Shown here piece by piece: positions 28,184 through 36,542 of a stretch of DNA of 64,000 bases. Both the position numbers and the translations under genes were made by a program. Numbering within the stretch: the first letter of the stretch is position 1; the number at the start of each line of letters is the position of its first letter. The notes below the pieces were generated by a model, which saw only the letters and a program-made list of their open reading frames with translations, made no database searches and was not told where the DNA came from. Source of the DNA: Bacteroidota bacterium (lineage in GTDB: Bacteria > Bacteroidota > Bacteroidia > Cytophagales > Cyclobacteriaceae); contig JAFDYT010000005.1 in assembly GCA_018266055.1 (NCBI GenBank), forward strand, positions 620,001-684,000, given 5' to 3'.

Positions 28184-31100
28184 TCACTTCGTTCCGTCTT
28201 CTTCTTCCTTTTTGGGTTTCTGTTCCATTTCCTTGCGGCGACGATCGCGGGCAGCGGTAAGCAATTCCCGGAAGGTATTGAAGCTTTGCGTGTTCATAAG
28301 GCTGAAGCCGGTAGTGATAGCGGTTTGCGAGCCAATGGAGTTGGTGAGCTGGTTGATGTTGGTGCGATTGTACATCTTCACTTTAAACTTGCCATCAGGG
28401 GTGAGGAGGTAATCCACCGTCCAGTCACCAAGCATGTTCGACACCTCGGAGCGGTTGTATTGATTGTTGAATGCGCCGTCGCGGGTCACGCGCAGCCGGC
28501 CATTGAGGAATGAATAGGAAAGCCTCAGTTGAAAGGTATTGAACGCTTCCTGGTCAAAGTTGCCAAGGTCAAAGTTTACCTCCAGGTTTTGATCTACTTG
28601 CGTGAGCCAGTAGCTTAACTGATTCGAGAGTAGTTCGCTCACACTACTGTACAAACTGCTCCCACCGCTGGTGGCGAAGGCGTCTTGTGGTGAGAAGCGC
28701 CGCAGCACAATAAGACTGAACACTTGTTTCTTTAATTCCTGTTCGTCGAGCTTTGCTTTGAAAGCTTTGAACTCAAAATTCAACTGCACACTACTTGACG
28801 CATCAATCTGGACGTTGTTAGGAAGGTCGTTCGAAACAATATCGAAATTAATTTGTGGAGACATCATTGGGCCATCCAGTTTCAATTGTACGTCCACAGG
28901 ATATTTTCTGCGCATCGGGATGGTGTTGGCGTACGCCTGATTGGAAATGATTGGCGCCATCGAAACCAATTGTTTATAACTTGCCGTGAGCGCCAGCGTA
29001 GCGCTGTAGGGATCGCCAAGCCAGGTGATGCGACTTCCTTTGTTGATGGTGAATTCCTTATTGATGATGTCGTAGAGCGTAAAATTATAATTGCCACGCT
29101 CAAATTCGTAGGCACCAAACATTTGAAAATCGCCCTTGGTATCAAGCTGGAGTTTGAGTTCGCCATTTCCGTATCCTCGGATGATATCCCCTGACTTGAT
29201 GTCAAAAATGATTTCCGCGTAGGCATCGGGTGTAATATCCAGGTTCATGTCCATGGTAATGCCTGTAGGCTCGTCATGATTCTTGGCTTTCGCTTTTCCT
29301 TTTTTAAGCTTCAGGGTGTCGGCAAAATTCACGAAGGAGATAAAATCTTTTTTGGTGGAATTATCAACACTTCCATTTAGCGGAATGAAAATCCGGGTGT
29401 TCTTTTCCGATCGCGCCGTCGCCGAAATTTTCATATTGCTGAGCGAGCCAAGCATATTCAAATCGCCGGTGCCATAAGCCAGTCCGTAAAAAAGGGAATT
29501 GTCCTTTAGAGTGGTATTGAGCAATTGAAAATTCTTGAACGACGCGTTAAGGTCGATCCGGAAATCGCGGTAGTTGCGGTGAGTGAGGTCCCCGTCAAGG
29601 GACGCTTTATTTTTCAATTCATCGGTCAGGTTAAAATCTTTGAAGATCACTTTGGTGGGCGAGAAACCTAGCGAGCCCGAGAAATAATATTTTGTTTTTA
29701 GGTAGTCCACCACCAGCGACCCGGCTTGAATTTTCCCTTCACCTCGCACCACCGGCTCAAGGAATGTGCCTGTGATGCTGTAATTCCCCGTAAGGGCGCC
29801 ATCCATGTGCGAGAAAATTCCTCGCATGAAGGGCTCAATAATTTTAATGTTCGTGTTTTCGAGTTTCGCGTTTACTTCAAGCGGATCTTCTTTTGAAGGA
29901 TCGTAGTAGCCCAGCATTTCTACCGTTCGCTTTCCGTCGCGCTCCAGCGTAAGGTTCAAATCAAATCTCCTCTCGTCGCGGTTCCATTGGTTTAAGCCCG
30001 CCACATTGCCGACCAGAAACTCATCCACCGTAAGGTTTTTAATGTCGAGTTTGTTTTGCACAAAAGGATTGTGATAGAGATCGCGGGCTTCAATATTTCC
30101 GTTAACAATGCCTGACAATTTTTCCTGAACCAGAGAATTAAAAATGTCCAGGTTGAGGCTGTCAATAGTCAGAGTAAGTGAGCGTTCCGGATTCTCAGAG
30201 ACGTATCCTTCAATCATCGCCGCCTCGTTGCCATGATGCACCCTTAGGTGGTGAATAAACACCTCTTTGTTTTTTATCAGGCTGTAGTTTTGCTGACTGA
30301 AAATCCAGTCTTCATTAAAGATCCTAAGTTCAGTGGGAAGGATTTTCAAGCGAATGCTGTCTTTCATGAAATCAAGTGCCGACTTTAATCGTATGATATT
30401 TGTATTGCCATCCTGGTCAGCATCAAATGAAAAATTCACATGGTTGAGATCCCAGTCGGCTTGTGTGACTAAATTCTTTGAGCGGAAGGAGCTGGACAGC
30501 TGCTGACTTTCGGAGCGGACGATGGCCGTTGCTTTTACGTCGGAGCTGTCGCGATGCTTTGAACCTGCGAACTCTATCGTGTTACCCCAAAAAAATTTGC
30601 CTTTGTAAATAACAGTGTCAAGCTGAGTCTTAAACTGCAACCGCGAAACGTTGTCGTTTGAAAAGCTTCCTTTCAGATTTGTTCCTGGCGATATGAAAAG
30701 GTCAACGTCGGCCAGTACGGCCAGCGGCAACATATCGTGGAGCTCCATTTCAAAGGAAGCTTTGTAAGGCTGAACAATTTTCTTCCGAAGTTTATAGTGA
30801 TCGCTAAGTTGTTGCTCGTTGTTTTGAAATTTCAAGTAAAATTCTTCCCCGAATTTTCGGAGGTCGTTGAACAGCGTAGAGTAGCGGTAGTCTCCTTTCA
30901 GATTTACATCGGCTACTGAACTTCGCAATTGCAATTGTCGCCCGTTGCCTTCTTTACTGGAGATGATCCGTATCGAATCAAGGTCGAGCACTTTGCCTTG
31001 ATAATTCACGAGCGCATTGCGCAGTACAACGGTACCGAACAAACTGTCTAATTCAAGACCGTTGGTGTTTACATCAAAGTAAGAGCGAATGAAGAGCGGC

Positions 31101-32743
31101 TCTTTGATGAAACCCAAATGATCAAGGAAGGCTGTGTCGAGATTAGCCTTCACTTGAATCAGCTCTTTTCCTTTCCGAAAATCGATGAAGGCTTTGCCTT
31201 TGAATTTAAGATTGGGGTCATTGATGAAAAGATCTCCGTTGAAAAGTTGTTTGGCAAAGCGCGCGTTGGTCGTGATGTCTGAATAATTATATCGGCGGAA
31301 GCCAAGCGAGTTGATTTTTCCTGTCAGCGTGAAGTCAGTGTTTCCCCGCTCAAGTCCTTTCCCTTTTATTCGTCCGCTGAGGGTCACTTTTTGAAAATTG
31401 ACGGTGTCTCTCAAATAAGTGCCTAACAGAAAATTATTTAATTCGAGGTTTCCACTAAACGTTGACTGGTCTACTTCTTTTTCATTGATTTTTAAGTTCA
31501 CGTCGGCGTTGATCCGGCCAAGACTGGTAGCCAGGTTTCCTTTGGCTACAAAATCGTTGATGAATCCGGTAAACTCAGCGTGAGCAATCGTGCGGCCGAG
31601 TGGAATCAAAAGATCGTGTGTATTCTCTCTCACAAATGATCGGATGTCGGCAGGTTCTACCACACCTTCTTTTACCTTGAGGTCAATGAAGGTTTCGTTG
31701 ATGTTGGGAAGCCCATCCATATTTAGTCGCCCTTCTATTTTCGAATTGCCAAACAGCAAATTCATGTTACTGAAGGTAAACCTCGACACCTGGCCCTTGA
31801 GAATTCCGCTTATCTGAATGGGTTTAGGCAAAGGAGGTAATCCGTAGGTGAATAACGCCAGATCGTTGGGGTCGAGAATGGTGTTTTTTAATTTGGCATG
31901 GATGGTGACTTTATCATTAAAGTCGCTCAGGTCATCCATGGTTTGATAAGTGAAAATGATCGTGTCTGAAACCACGCTGTGGCCTGCTTTCAGTGTGGTA
32001 TTTAAAAACTCCATCGAGCTTTGCGAAATACGGAAGAATGTCTCGAGGTCTTTGATTTCAAGTTTGGTCTGCCGGTCAACAATATCCAAACTGTTCACAT
32101 CAAACTGAATCGTATCGCCGATCACTTGAAAAGCTTCGATGTCGCCTTCGTCTACATTCAGGTGAAAGTGATGGTAATCAAATCCGTTTTTGATCGAGTC
32201 TTTTTCGGTGTCATTGTAAATGAATTTTGAGCCGATCAATTCAATCTCGCCGATGTTAAGTTTTGCCGAACTCTTACCACCGCCTGAGCCTGAGGAAAAC
32301 TTCTCGTTTATCTTTTTAATGAAAACATTGATGTTCAAATTTTTTGAGGTGTCACTCTCCGCAATTTTGATCAGGCTTACCTCAGCGTGGTCAACTACCG
32401 CCGCATCAATGTTCACGCTTCCGTTTCCCAGCAAGCTTAAAAATTCAAAGTTTACCATGAGCCTTTTTACGGTAATCATCGAATTGTTTTCAGGGTCTTT
32501 GATGCTCACATTGTTCAGCACCAGTCTGTCGTACCACCGAAGGTCGATGGATTCAACCGAGGTAGGGAACCCGATTACCTGCGAGAAGCCTGACAAATAG
32601 CGACTGGTGAGAGCCGACTGAACTTGCGGGAACTGGAGAATGATGAACCCGAGGGTAAAAAAGACAAGAAAAATGAAGGCTGAGTACAGGAATATTTTCC
32701 TGAGCCAAAACAAAATCCGGTTTTTGATAACTTGCAACCTCAT
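28184..32743 (-). CDS. tamB: TamB-like translocation and assembly module protein (DUF490)
   Basis: This 1519-residue envelope protein has one N-terminal membrane helix (about residues 14-36) and then a very long beta-rich body of AsmA/TamB type, seen as repeated amphipathic strands such as NLDIFNSLVQEKLSG and LNMLGSLSNMKISA. The C-terminal DUF490-type domain runs from about residue 1060 and has GNGELKLQLDTKGDFQMFG. TamB-like proteins span the periplasm and move phospholipids or assist outer-membrane protein assembly. The C-terminal tail is basic and Glu-rich (RRRKEMEQKPKKEEED). An in-frame TGA two codons upstream fixes the start. This ATG overlaps the tsaD ATG in CATG. Confidence 0.9.
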   Translation of the reverse strand: MRLQVIKNRILFWLRKIFLYSAFIFLVFFTLGFIILQFPQVQSALTSRYLSGFSQVIGFPTSVESIDLRWYDRLVLNNVSIKDPENNSMITVKRLMVNFEFLSLLGNGSVNIDAAVVDHAEVSLIKIAESDTSKNLNINVFIKKINEKFSSGSGGGKSSAKLNIGEIELIGSKFIYNDTEKDSIKNGFDYHHFHLNVDEGDIEAFQVIGDTIQFDVNSLDIVDRQTKLEIKDLETFFRISQSSMEFLNTTLKAGHSVVSDTIIFTYQTMDDLSDFNDKVTIHAKLKNTILDPNDLALFTYGLPPLPKPIQISGILKGQVSRFTFSNMNLLFGNSKIEGRLNMDGLPNINETFIDLKVKEGVVEPADIRSFVRENTHDLLIPLGRTIAHAEFTGFINDFVAKGNLATSLGRINADVNLKINEKEVDQSTFSGNLELNNFLLGTYLRDTVNFQKVTLSGRIKGKGLERGNTDFTLTGKINSLGFRRYNYSDITTNARFAKQLFNGDLFINDPNLKFKGKAFIDFRKGKELIQVKANLDTAFLDHLGFIKEPLFIRSYFDVNTNGLELDSLFGTVVLRNALVNYQGKVLDLDSIRIISSKEGNGRQLQLRSSVADVNLKGDYRYSTLFNDLRKFGEEFYLKFQNNEQQLSDHYKLRKKIVQPYKASFEMELHDMLPLAVLADVDLFISPGTNLKGSFSNDNVSRLQFKTQLDTVIYKGKFFWGNTIEFAGSKHRDSSDVKATAIVRSESQQLSSSFRSKNLVTQADWDLNHVNFSFDADQDGNTNIIRLKSALDFMKDSIRLKILPTELRIFNEDWIFSQQNYSLIKNKEVFIHHLRVHHGNEAAMIEGYVSENPERSLTLTIDSLNLDIFNSLVQEKLSGIVNGNIEARDLYHNPFVQNKLDIKNLTVDEFLVGNVAGLNQWNRDERRFDLNLTLERDGKRTVEMLGYYDPSKEDPLEVNAKLENTNIKIIEPFMRGIFSHMDGALTGNYSITGTFLEPVVRGEGKIQAGSLVVDYLKTKYYFSGSLGFSPTKVIFKDFNLTDELKNKASLDGDLTHRNYRDFRIDLNASFKNFQLLNTTLKDNSLFYGLAYGTGDLNMLGSLSNMKISATARSEKNTRIFIPLNGSVDNSTKKDFISFVNFADTLKLKKGKAKAKNHDEPTGITMDMNLDITPDAYAEIIFDIKSGDIIRGYGNGELKLQLDTKGDFQMFGAYEFERGNYNFTLYDIINKEFTINKGSRITWLGDPYSATLALTASYKQLVSMAPIISNQAYANTIPMRRKYPVDVQLKLDGPMMSPQINFDIVSNDLPNNVQIDASSSVQLNFEFKAFKAKLDEQELKKQVFSLIVLRRFSPQDAFATSGGSSLYSSVSELLSNQLSYWLTQVDQNLEVNFDLGNFDQEAFNTFQLRLSYSFLNGRLRVTRDGAFNNQYNRSEVSNMLGDWTVDYLLTPDGKFKVKMYNRTNINQLTNSIGSQTAITTGFSLMNTQSFNTFRELLTAARDRRRKEMEQKPKKEEEDGTK

Positions 32744-33770
32744 GCGTCAACAACTGCATCCAACCATACTTGCCATTGAGTCTTCGTGCGATGAAACTTC
32801 TGCATCAGTAATTCAATCAGGCAAGGTACTTAATAATGTCATAGCCTCACAGGCTGTACACCATAAATATGGCGGCGTGGTGCCCGAATTGGCTTCACGA
32901 GCCCACCAGCAAAATATTCTTCAAGTAGTGAACGAGGCGATGCAATCGGCTGGTATAAAAAATGAAGATTTAAATGCCATCGCTTTTACCCGCGGCCCAG
33001 GGCTGATGGGTTCGTTGGTCGTGGGCGTTTCCTTTGCCAAGGGAATGGCATTGGCGCTTGGCGTTCCGCTGATAGAAGTAAACCACATGGAAGCTCATGT
33101 GCTGGCCCATTTCATCGACGAGCCGCGCCCTCAATTTCCTTTTCTGTGCCTAACCGTAAGCGGTGGGCACACGCAGATTGTATTGGTAAACGACTACCTT
33201 GATATGCGCGTGATCGGCGAAACACAAGACGACGCAGTGGGAGAGGCCTTTGACAAAGCCGCCAAGATGATGGGGCTGCCATACCCGGGTGGCCCGTTGA
33301 TCGATCAGTATGCTAAGTTGGGCAACCCCAAGGCATTTAAGTTTTCACAGACTGTAATGCCCGACCTGAGTTTTTCGTTTAGCGGAATCAAAACGGCCTT
33401 TCTTTACTTTTTGCGTGACCGCAAAAAGGAAGACGAGAATTTTGTAGAGAAAAACCTGAATGATATTTGCGCAAGCCTGCAGCTTCACCTGGTGCAGATG
33501 CTTTTGCAGAAAGTAAAACTCGCTTCGCATCAAACCGGTATCAAAGAAATTGCCATCGCGGGTGGTGTCGCAGCCAACTCAGGCTTGCGAGAAGCGATGA
33601 AACTGACCGCGCAAGAAATGAATTGGAAAATCTTTATTCCTGAATTTCAGTATTGTACTGACAACGCCGCCATGATTGCCATGGCTGCGTATTATAAATT
33701 CTTAGCTGGACGTTTCTGTGGACTAGAAGTAGCGCCGATTGCTAATCTGGGAATCGGAGATAAGGCCTGA
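32742..33770 (+). CDS. tsaD: tRNA N6-threonylcarbamoyladenosine synthase subunit TsaD
   Basis: This 342-residue subunit transfers threonylcarbamoyl onto A37 of ANN-decoding tRNAs. The start at 32742 gives MRQQLHPTILAIESSCDET, matching the family N-terminus. The metal-binding histidines are in NHMEAHVLAHF, near residue 117. The ATP-binding parts include SGGHTQIV and FSFSGIKTAF, and the C-terminal IAGGVAANSGLR and TDNAAMIA are present. The open frame extends upstream to 32640 but only reads tamB antisense. Its start codon shares three bases with that of divergent tamB, so there is no spacer for promoters. Confidence 0.95.
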   Translation: MRQQLHPTILAIESSCDETSASVIQSGKVLNNVIASQAVHHKYGGVVPELASRAHQQNILQVVNEAMQSAGIKNEDLNAIAFTRGPGLMGSLVVGVSFAKGMALALGVPLIEVNHMEAHVLAHFIDEPRPQFPFLCLTVSGGHTQIVLVNDYLDMRVIGETQDDAVGEAFDKAAKMMGLPYPGGPLIDQYAKLGNPKAFKFSQTVMPDLSFSFSGIKTAFLYFLRDRKKEDENFVEKNLNDICASLQLHLVQMLLQKVKLASHQTGIKEIAIAGGVAANSGLREAMKLTAQEMNWKIFIPEFQYCTDNAAMIAMAAYYKFLAGRFCGLEVAPIANLGIGDKA

Positions 33771-34025
33771 TTACTTCTTCAGCTTCTTTTCTACTTTCAC
33801 CTCAATATTTTTTCCGTCGTTTTTAATCGTATCGACTTTTACGGTGATCTGGTTGTCGTCTGCGTCAATGACCATATCCTTGCCATCGTAAATGATTTTT
33901 TCTTTGATCATTTTACCATGACCATGATGATGCCCGCCCGTCACACGACCGGTCAAAAAGCCAAGCGTAAAAAATACAATGACGATCAGCAGAATAGCCA
34001 GCCAGTTTTTGTTGAAGTTTTCCAT
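33771..34025 (-). CDS. small single-pass membrane protein
   Basis: This 84-residue protein has one membrane helix (about residues 8-27, WLAILLIVIVFFTLGFLTG), a His/Gly cluster (GGHHHGHG) and a charged tail with alternating strands (ITVKVDTIKNDGKNIEVKV). The histidine cluster could bind metal, but no family was recognised. Its stop directly abuts the tsaD stop, and it lies downstream of the acyl-CoA dehydrogenase gene with a 24-base gap. Confidence 0.6.
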   Translation of the reverse strand: MENFNKNWLAILLIVIVFFTLGFLTGRVTGGHHHGHGKMIKEKIIYDGKDMVIDADDNQITVKVDTIKNDGKNIEVKVEKKLKK

Positions 34026-34049
34026 TTATTAAAGGTTTAAGATTTAGGT

Positions 34050-34940
34050 CTACTTTTTAAATCGCTCCGCCACCACCAGCTCTTTGCTTCCCGATTGGTA
34101 TTGATAAAATCCGCTTCCGGATTTTACGCCTTTGTGACCGGCCTGCACCATGTTTACCAACAGCGGGCACGGAGCATATTTCGGGTTGCCAAAGCCGTCG
34201 TGCAGCACACGCAAGATGGAGAGGCACACATCAAGCCCAATGAAGTCGGCCAATTGCAGCGGCCCCATCGGATGGGCCATACCGAGCTTCATCACGGTGT
34301 CAATTTCTTCTACGCCAGCTACGCCTTCGTGCAAGGAATAGATTGCCTCGTTGATCATCGGCATGAGAATCCGATTGGCAACGAAGCCAGGATAATCGTT
34401 TACTTCCACCGGTACTTTCTCCAATCGCTTCGAAAGCGTCATCACCGCGTCGGTAGTTTCATGGCTTGTCGCATATCCGCGAATTACTTCCACGAGTTTC
34501 ATCACGGGCACAGGGTTCATAAAGTGCATTCCGATGACCTTGGCGGGACGGTTGGTAACTGAAGCGATTTTGGTTATTGAAATCGACGAAGTGTTGGTAG
34601 CCAGAATAGCCGAAGGTTTGGCTGACTCGTCGAGGTCTTTAAAAATTTTAAGTTTCAGGTCTACGTTTTCTGTGGCTGCTTCTACGATCAGATCTGCATT
34701 GGCTACACCTGTTTTAATTGAAGTCGCAGTGGTGATAGAGGCAAGCGCCTTCTGTTTGGTTTCGGCGGTGATCGCACCTTTCTCTACCTGACGGGTTAAG
34801 TTTTTGTCAATGGTAGCGACGGCTTTCTTCAAGGCATCTTCCGAAATATCGATCAGCGAAACCTGAAAACCGTATTGCGCAAAAACATGGGCTATTCCAT
34901 TGCCCATCGTACCAGAGCCAATCACTGCGATGTTATTCAT
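34050..34940 (-). CDS. 3-hydroxyacyl-CoA (3-hydroxybutyryl-CoA) dehydrogenase
   Basis: This 296-residue NAD-dependent enzyme interconverts 3-hydroxyacyl-CoA and 3-ketoacyl-CoA, in fatty-acid or butyrate-type pathways. The Rossmann motif GSGTMGNGIAHVFA is at about residues 7-20. The catalytic histidine region is GMHFMNPVPVMKLVEVI near residue 142. The dimerisation domain includes DYPGFVANRILMPMINEA. The length and ends match stand-alone dehydrogenases such as PaaH/Hbd, not multifunctional FadB. A TATCTTTG -7 element lies upstream. Confidence 0.93.
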   Translation of the reverse strand: MNNIAVIGSGTMGNGIAHVFAQYGFQVSLIDISEDALKKAVATIDKNLTRQVEKGAITAETKQKALASITTATSIKTGVANADLIVEAATENVDLKLKIFKDLDESAKPSAILATNTSSISITKIASVTNRPAKVIGMHFMNPVPVMKLVEVIRGYATSHETTDAVMTLSKRLEKVPVEVNDYPGFVANRILMPMINEAIYSLHEGVAGVEEIDTVMKLGMAHPMGPLQLADFIGLDVCLSILRVLHDGFGNPKYAPCPLLVNMVQAGHKGVKSGSGFYQYQSGSKELVVAERFKK

Positions 34941-34947
34941 TGTTTCT

Positions 34948-34966
34948 TAATTTTGAGCCAAAGATA
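34948..34966. promoter_or_regulatory. paired divergent -7 elements
   Basis: The + strand has TAATTTTG at 34948-34955 and the - strand has TATCTTTG (34966-34959). Both match TAnnTTTG exactly and are only three bases apart. They serve the genes starting at 34978 (+) and 34940 (-) within a 37-base gap. No clear TTG lies at the usual upstream spacing on either strand. Confidence 0.45.
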
Positions 34967-34977
34967 GAGTTATTGCT

Positions 34978-35481
34978 ATGCAAGAAAAACCGAAGGTCAG
35001 AATTAAGAGCTTGTCCACCCGGTTTCTGAATTTGTATAAGGCCTCCGGATACGTGATGATTGTAGGGTTGGGTGTCCTTGTATTTTATTTTTTATTCCAA
35101 GAGCGAAACGGAGATGACTATTTTGGAATGCTTTTCCGCTCGGGGTACGTGGCGTGGTTAGGCTATCTGTGGTGGAAGCTGAACAGCAACGTTCGTCGTG
35201 TTGAGTTTGATGACGAATTTCTCTACGTCATTTTGCAAAAGCAGGATATCGTCATTCCTCTGGAGAACATCAAAGACATAAATCTGAAAACGCTTGGAGG
35301 TGTTTATCGTGTGGATTTTTATCACGCCGAACAATTGGGCGATAGAATTTATTTTAAACCTTCGTTGCTGTATCCGTTCAATTCAAAAAAGAAGGACCAG
35401 CTCGTGAATGTGCTCTGGAGTAACATTGAAAAAGCAAAACGAAAAGTTCAAAATTTTCAACGAAATGCGTTGCATAGTTAG
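34978..35481 (+). CDS. two-helix membrane protein with a PH-like domain
   Basis: This 167-residue protein has two membrane helices near the N-terminus (about residues 20-42, GYVMIVGLGVLVFYFLF, and 52-68, YVAWLGYLWW). A beta-rich cytosolic part follows (VEFDDEFLYVILQKQDIVIPLENIKDI), which looks like a small PH-like domain of the kind seen in other two-helix bacterial membrane proteins. No specific family could be named. It starts from the divergent promoter pair at 34948-34966. Confidence 0.6.
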   Translation: MQEKPKVRIKSLSTRFLNLYKASGYVMIVGLGVLVFYFLFQERNGDDYFGMLFRSGYVAWLGYLWWKLNSNVRRVEFDDEFLYVILQKQDIVIPLENIKDINLKTLGGVYRVDFYHAEQLGDRIYFKPSLLYPFNSKKKDQLVNVLWSNIEKAKRKVQNFQRNALHS

Positions 35482-35484
35482 CCC

Positions 35485-35844
35485 TTACTCAATCTCCACT
35501 TCTTTGGCCATGCGCATGCCATTGAATCGGATGATCAGCTTCTTCGATGATAATACCGTAGGCGCACACTTTTCTGACGGCTCAAGGTAATAGGTGTAAA
35601 ATTTCTGATTGCGTCGGTACAACTCGGTGCGGTCCGGTTTTCCCAACAGTTCGGCCACCTGCGATTCGCTCAGCGCTTTAATTTTATCTTTCTGCAAATC
35701 CAGTGCTTCGATTGTTTTGGCACGCACGCTGCTGCATCCGTTTTTGTCGTCCTTCCACGCGGCGAGGTCGATTCCATCTAATGAAGGAAGGCTTTTGCTG
35801 CATCCACCAATAACAAGGAGCGCAAGAATAAATAGTTTTTTCAT
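35485..35844 (-). CDS. small lipoprotein, possibly SmpA/BamE-like
   Basis: This 119-residue lipoprotein starts MKKLFILALLVIGGCSK, with a clear lipobox GGC. The frame extends to a TTG at 35895, but the added residues break the signal peptide, so ATG 35844 is used. The segment LSESQVAELLGKPDRTELY followed by KFYTYYLEP resembles the SmpA/OmlA fold, in which a short helix-turn and GxPd motif precede strands. That match is by eye and moderate. It would sit on the periplasmic face of a membrane. Confidence 0.6.
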   Translation of the reverse strand: MKKLFILALLVIGGCSKSLPSLDGIDLAAWKDDKNGCSSVRAKTIEALDLQKDKIKALSESQVAELLGKPDRTELYRRNQKFYTYYLEPSEKCAPTVLSSKKLIIRFNGMRMAKEVEIE

Positions 35845-35864
35845 CTTTCGTTTTACGCGCAATT

Positions 35865-35876
35865 CAAAGTAATTTG
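35865..35876. promoter_or_regulatory. overlapping divergent -7-like elements
   Basis: The near-palindrome CAAAGTAATTTG reads TTACTTTG on the minus strand and GTAATTTG on the plus strand, each one mismatch from TAnnTTTG. It lies between the starts at 35844 (-) and 35907 (+). A second minus-strand element, TACTTTTG (exact match), lies at 35900-35893. Confidence 0.3.
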
Positions 35877-35906
35877 CGCCCGATTTGTGGATCAAAAGTA
35901 AGCAAG

Positions 35907-36347
35907 ATGGCGCTAAAAATTTCGAAAGTTCTCTGGGTGTTTTCGCTGCTGGCCGCGACGGCCTTTTTCATGTATGTGTATGCCTCGCTGCCCGAAACGG
36001 TAGTAGTCAATGAAAATACATTCACGATCAGCCTTTCGAAAGAGGCCGTGTTCTACATCGCGCTGGCGCTGATTACTATTGCCAATGCGCTGGTATTTCT
36101 GGTGACGCGTATCTATCCCGAAAAGGATTTCATGTTCAAAGCCTGGTTTTATGTGCTGATCATCTGGGTCAATCTGTTCTTTGTGATCGGATTGAACTTC
36201 ATCAGCCTCTACAACAGCGGCGAGAAGTACGACTACGGACGGCTTGGCGCAATAATTTACGGAAGCGTAGCAATCCTGCTCATTTGGATTGCAGTCTGGC
36301 CGATATACCGCATCGCACAAAATTTTTCAAAAAAACAGACGGTGTGA
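35907..36347 (+). CDS. four-helix membrane protein of unknown function
   Basis: This 146-residue integral membrane protein has helices at about residues 9-26, 49-68, 80-104 and 118-138. The start is placed at ATG 35907 (MALKISKVLW), because the longer frame adds residues without a hydrophobic pattern. The first loop contains ASLPETVVVNENTF, somewhat like DUF1648-type proteins, but the match is weak. It is a single gene ahead of parE, separated by 195 bases. Function unknown. Confidence 0.6.
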   Translation: MALKISKVLWVFSLLAATAFFMYVYASLPETVVVNENTFTISLSKEAVFYIALALITIANALVFLVTRIYPEKDFMFKAWFYVLIIWVNLFFVIGLNFISLYNSGEKYDYGRLGAIIYGSVAILLIWIAVWPIYRIAQNFSKKQTV

Positions 36348-36542
36348 AGTTTTGATTGCCCGGCTGACTACCAGCGAGTTATTTGCGCTTCCTTCGTTTA
36401 GATTTGTAGCTCACCCTTTTGCGATGTTCATAAAATGCCCTTAAAATTACCGTACTTTATAGAAGAATTTGTCCGCTCTATTTTTTGGATAAAGTCTTTT
36501 TAATTTTTTTGACTTTTTATTTTCTCACTTACTGCAAGAACT

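Noticed and set aside
32640..32741. A longer tsaD beginning at 32640
   Set aside because: The added part is antisense to tamB, and the TsaD family begins close to IESSCDET.
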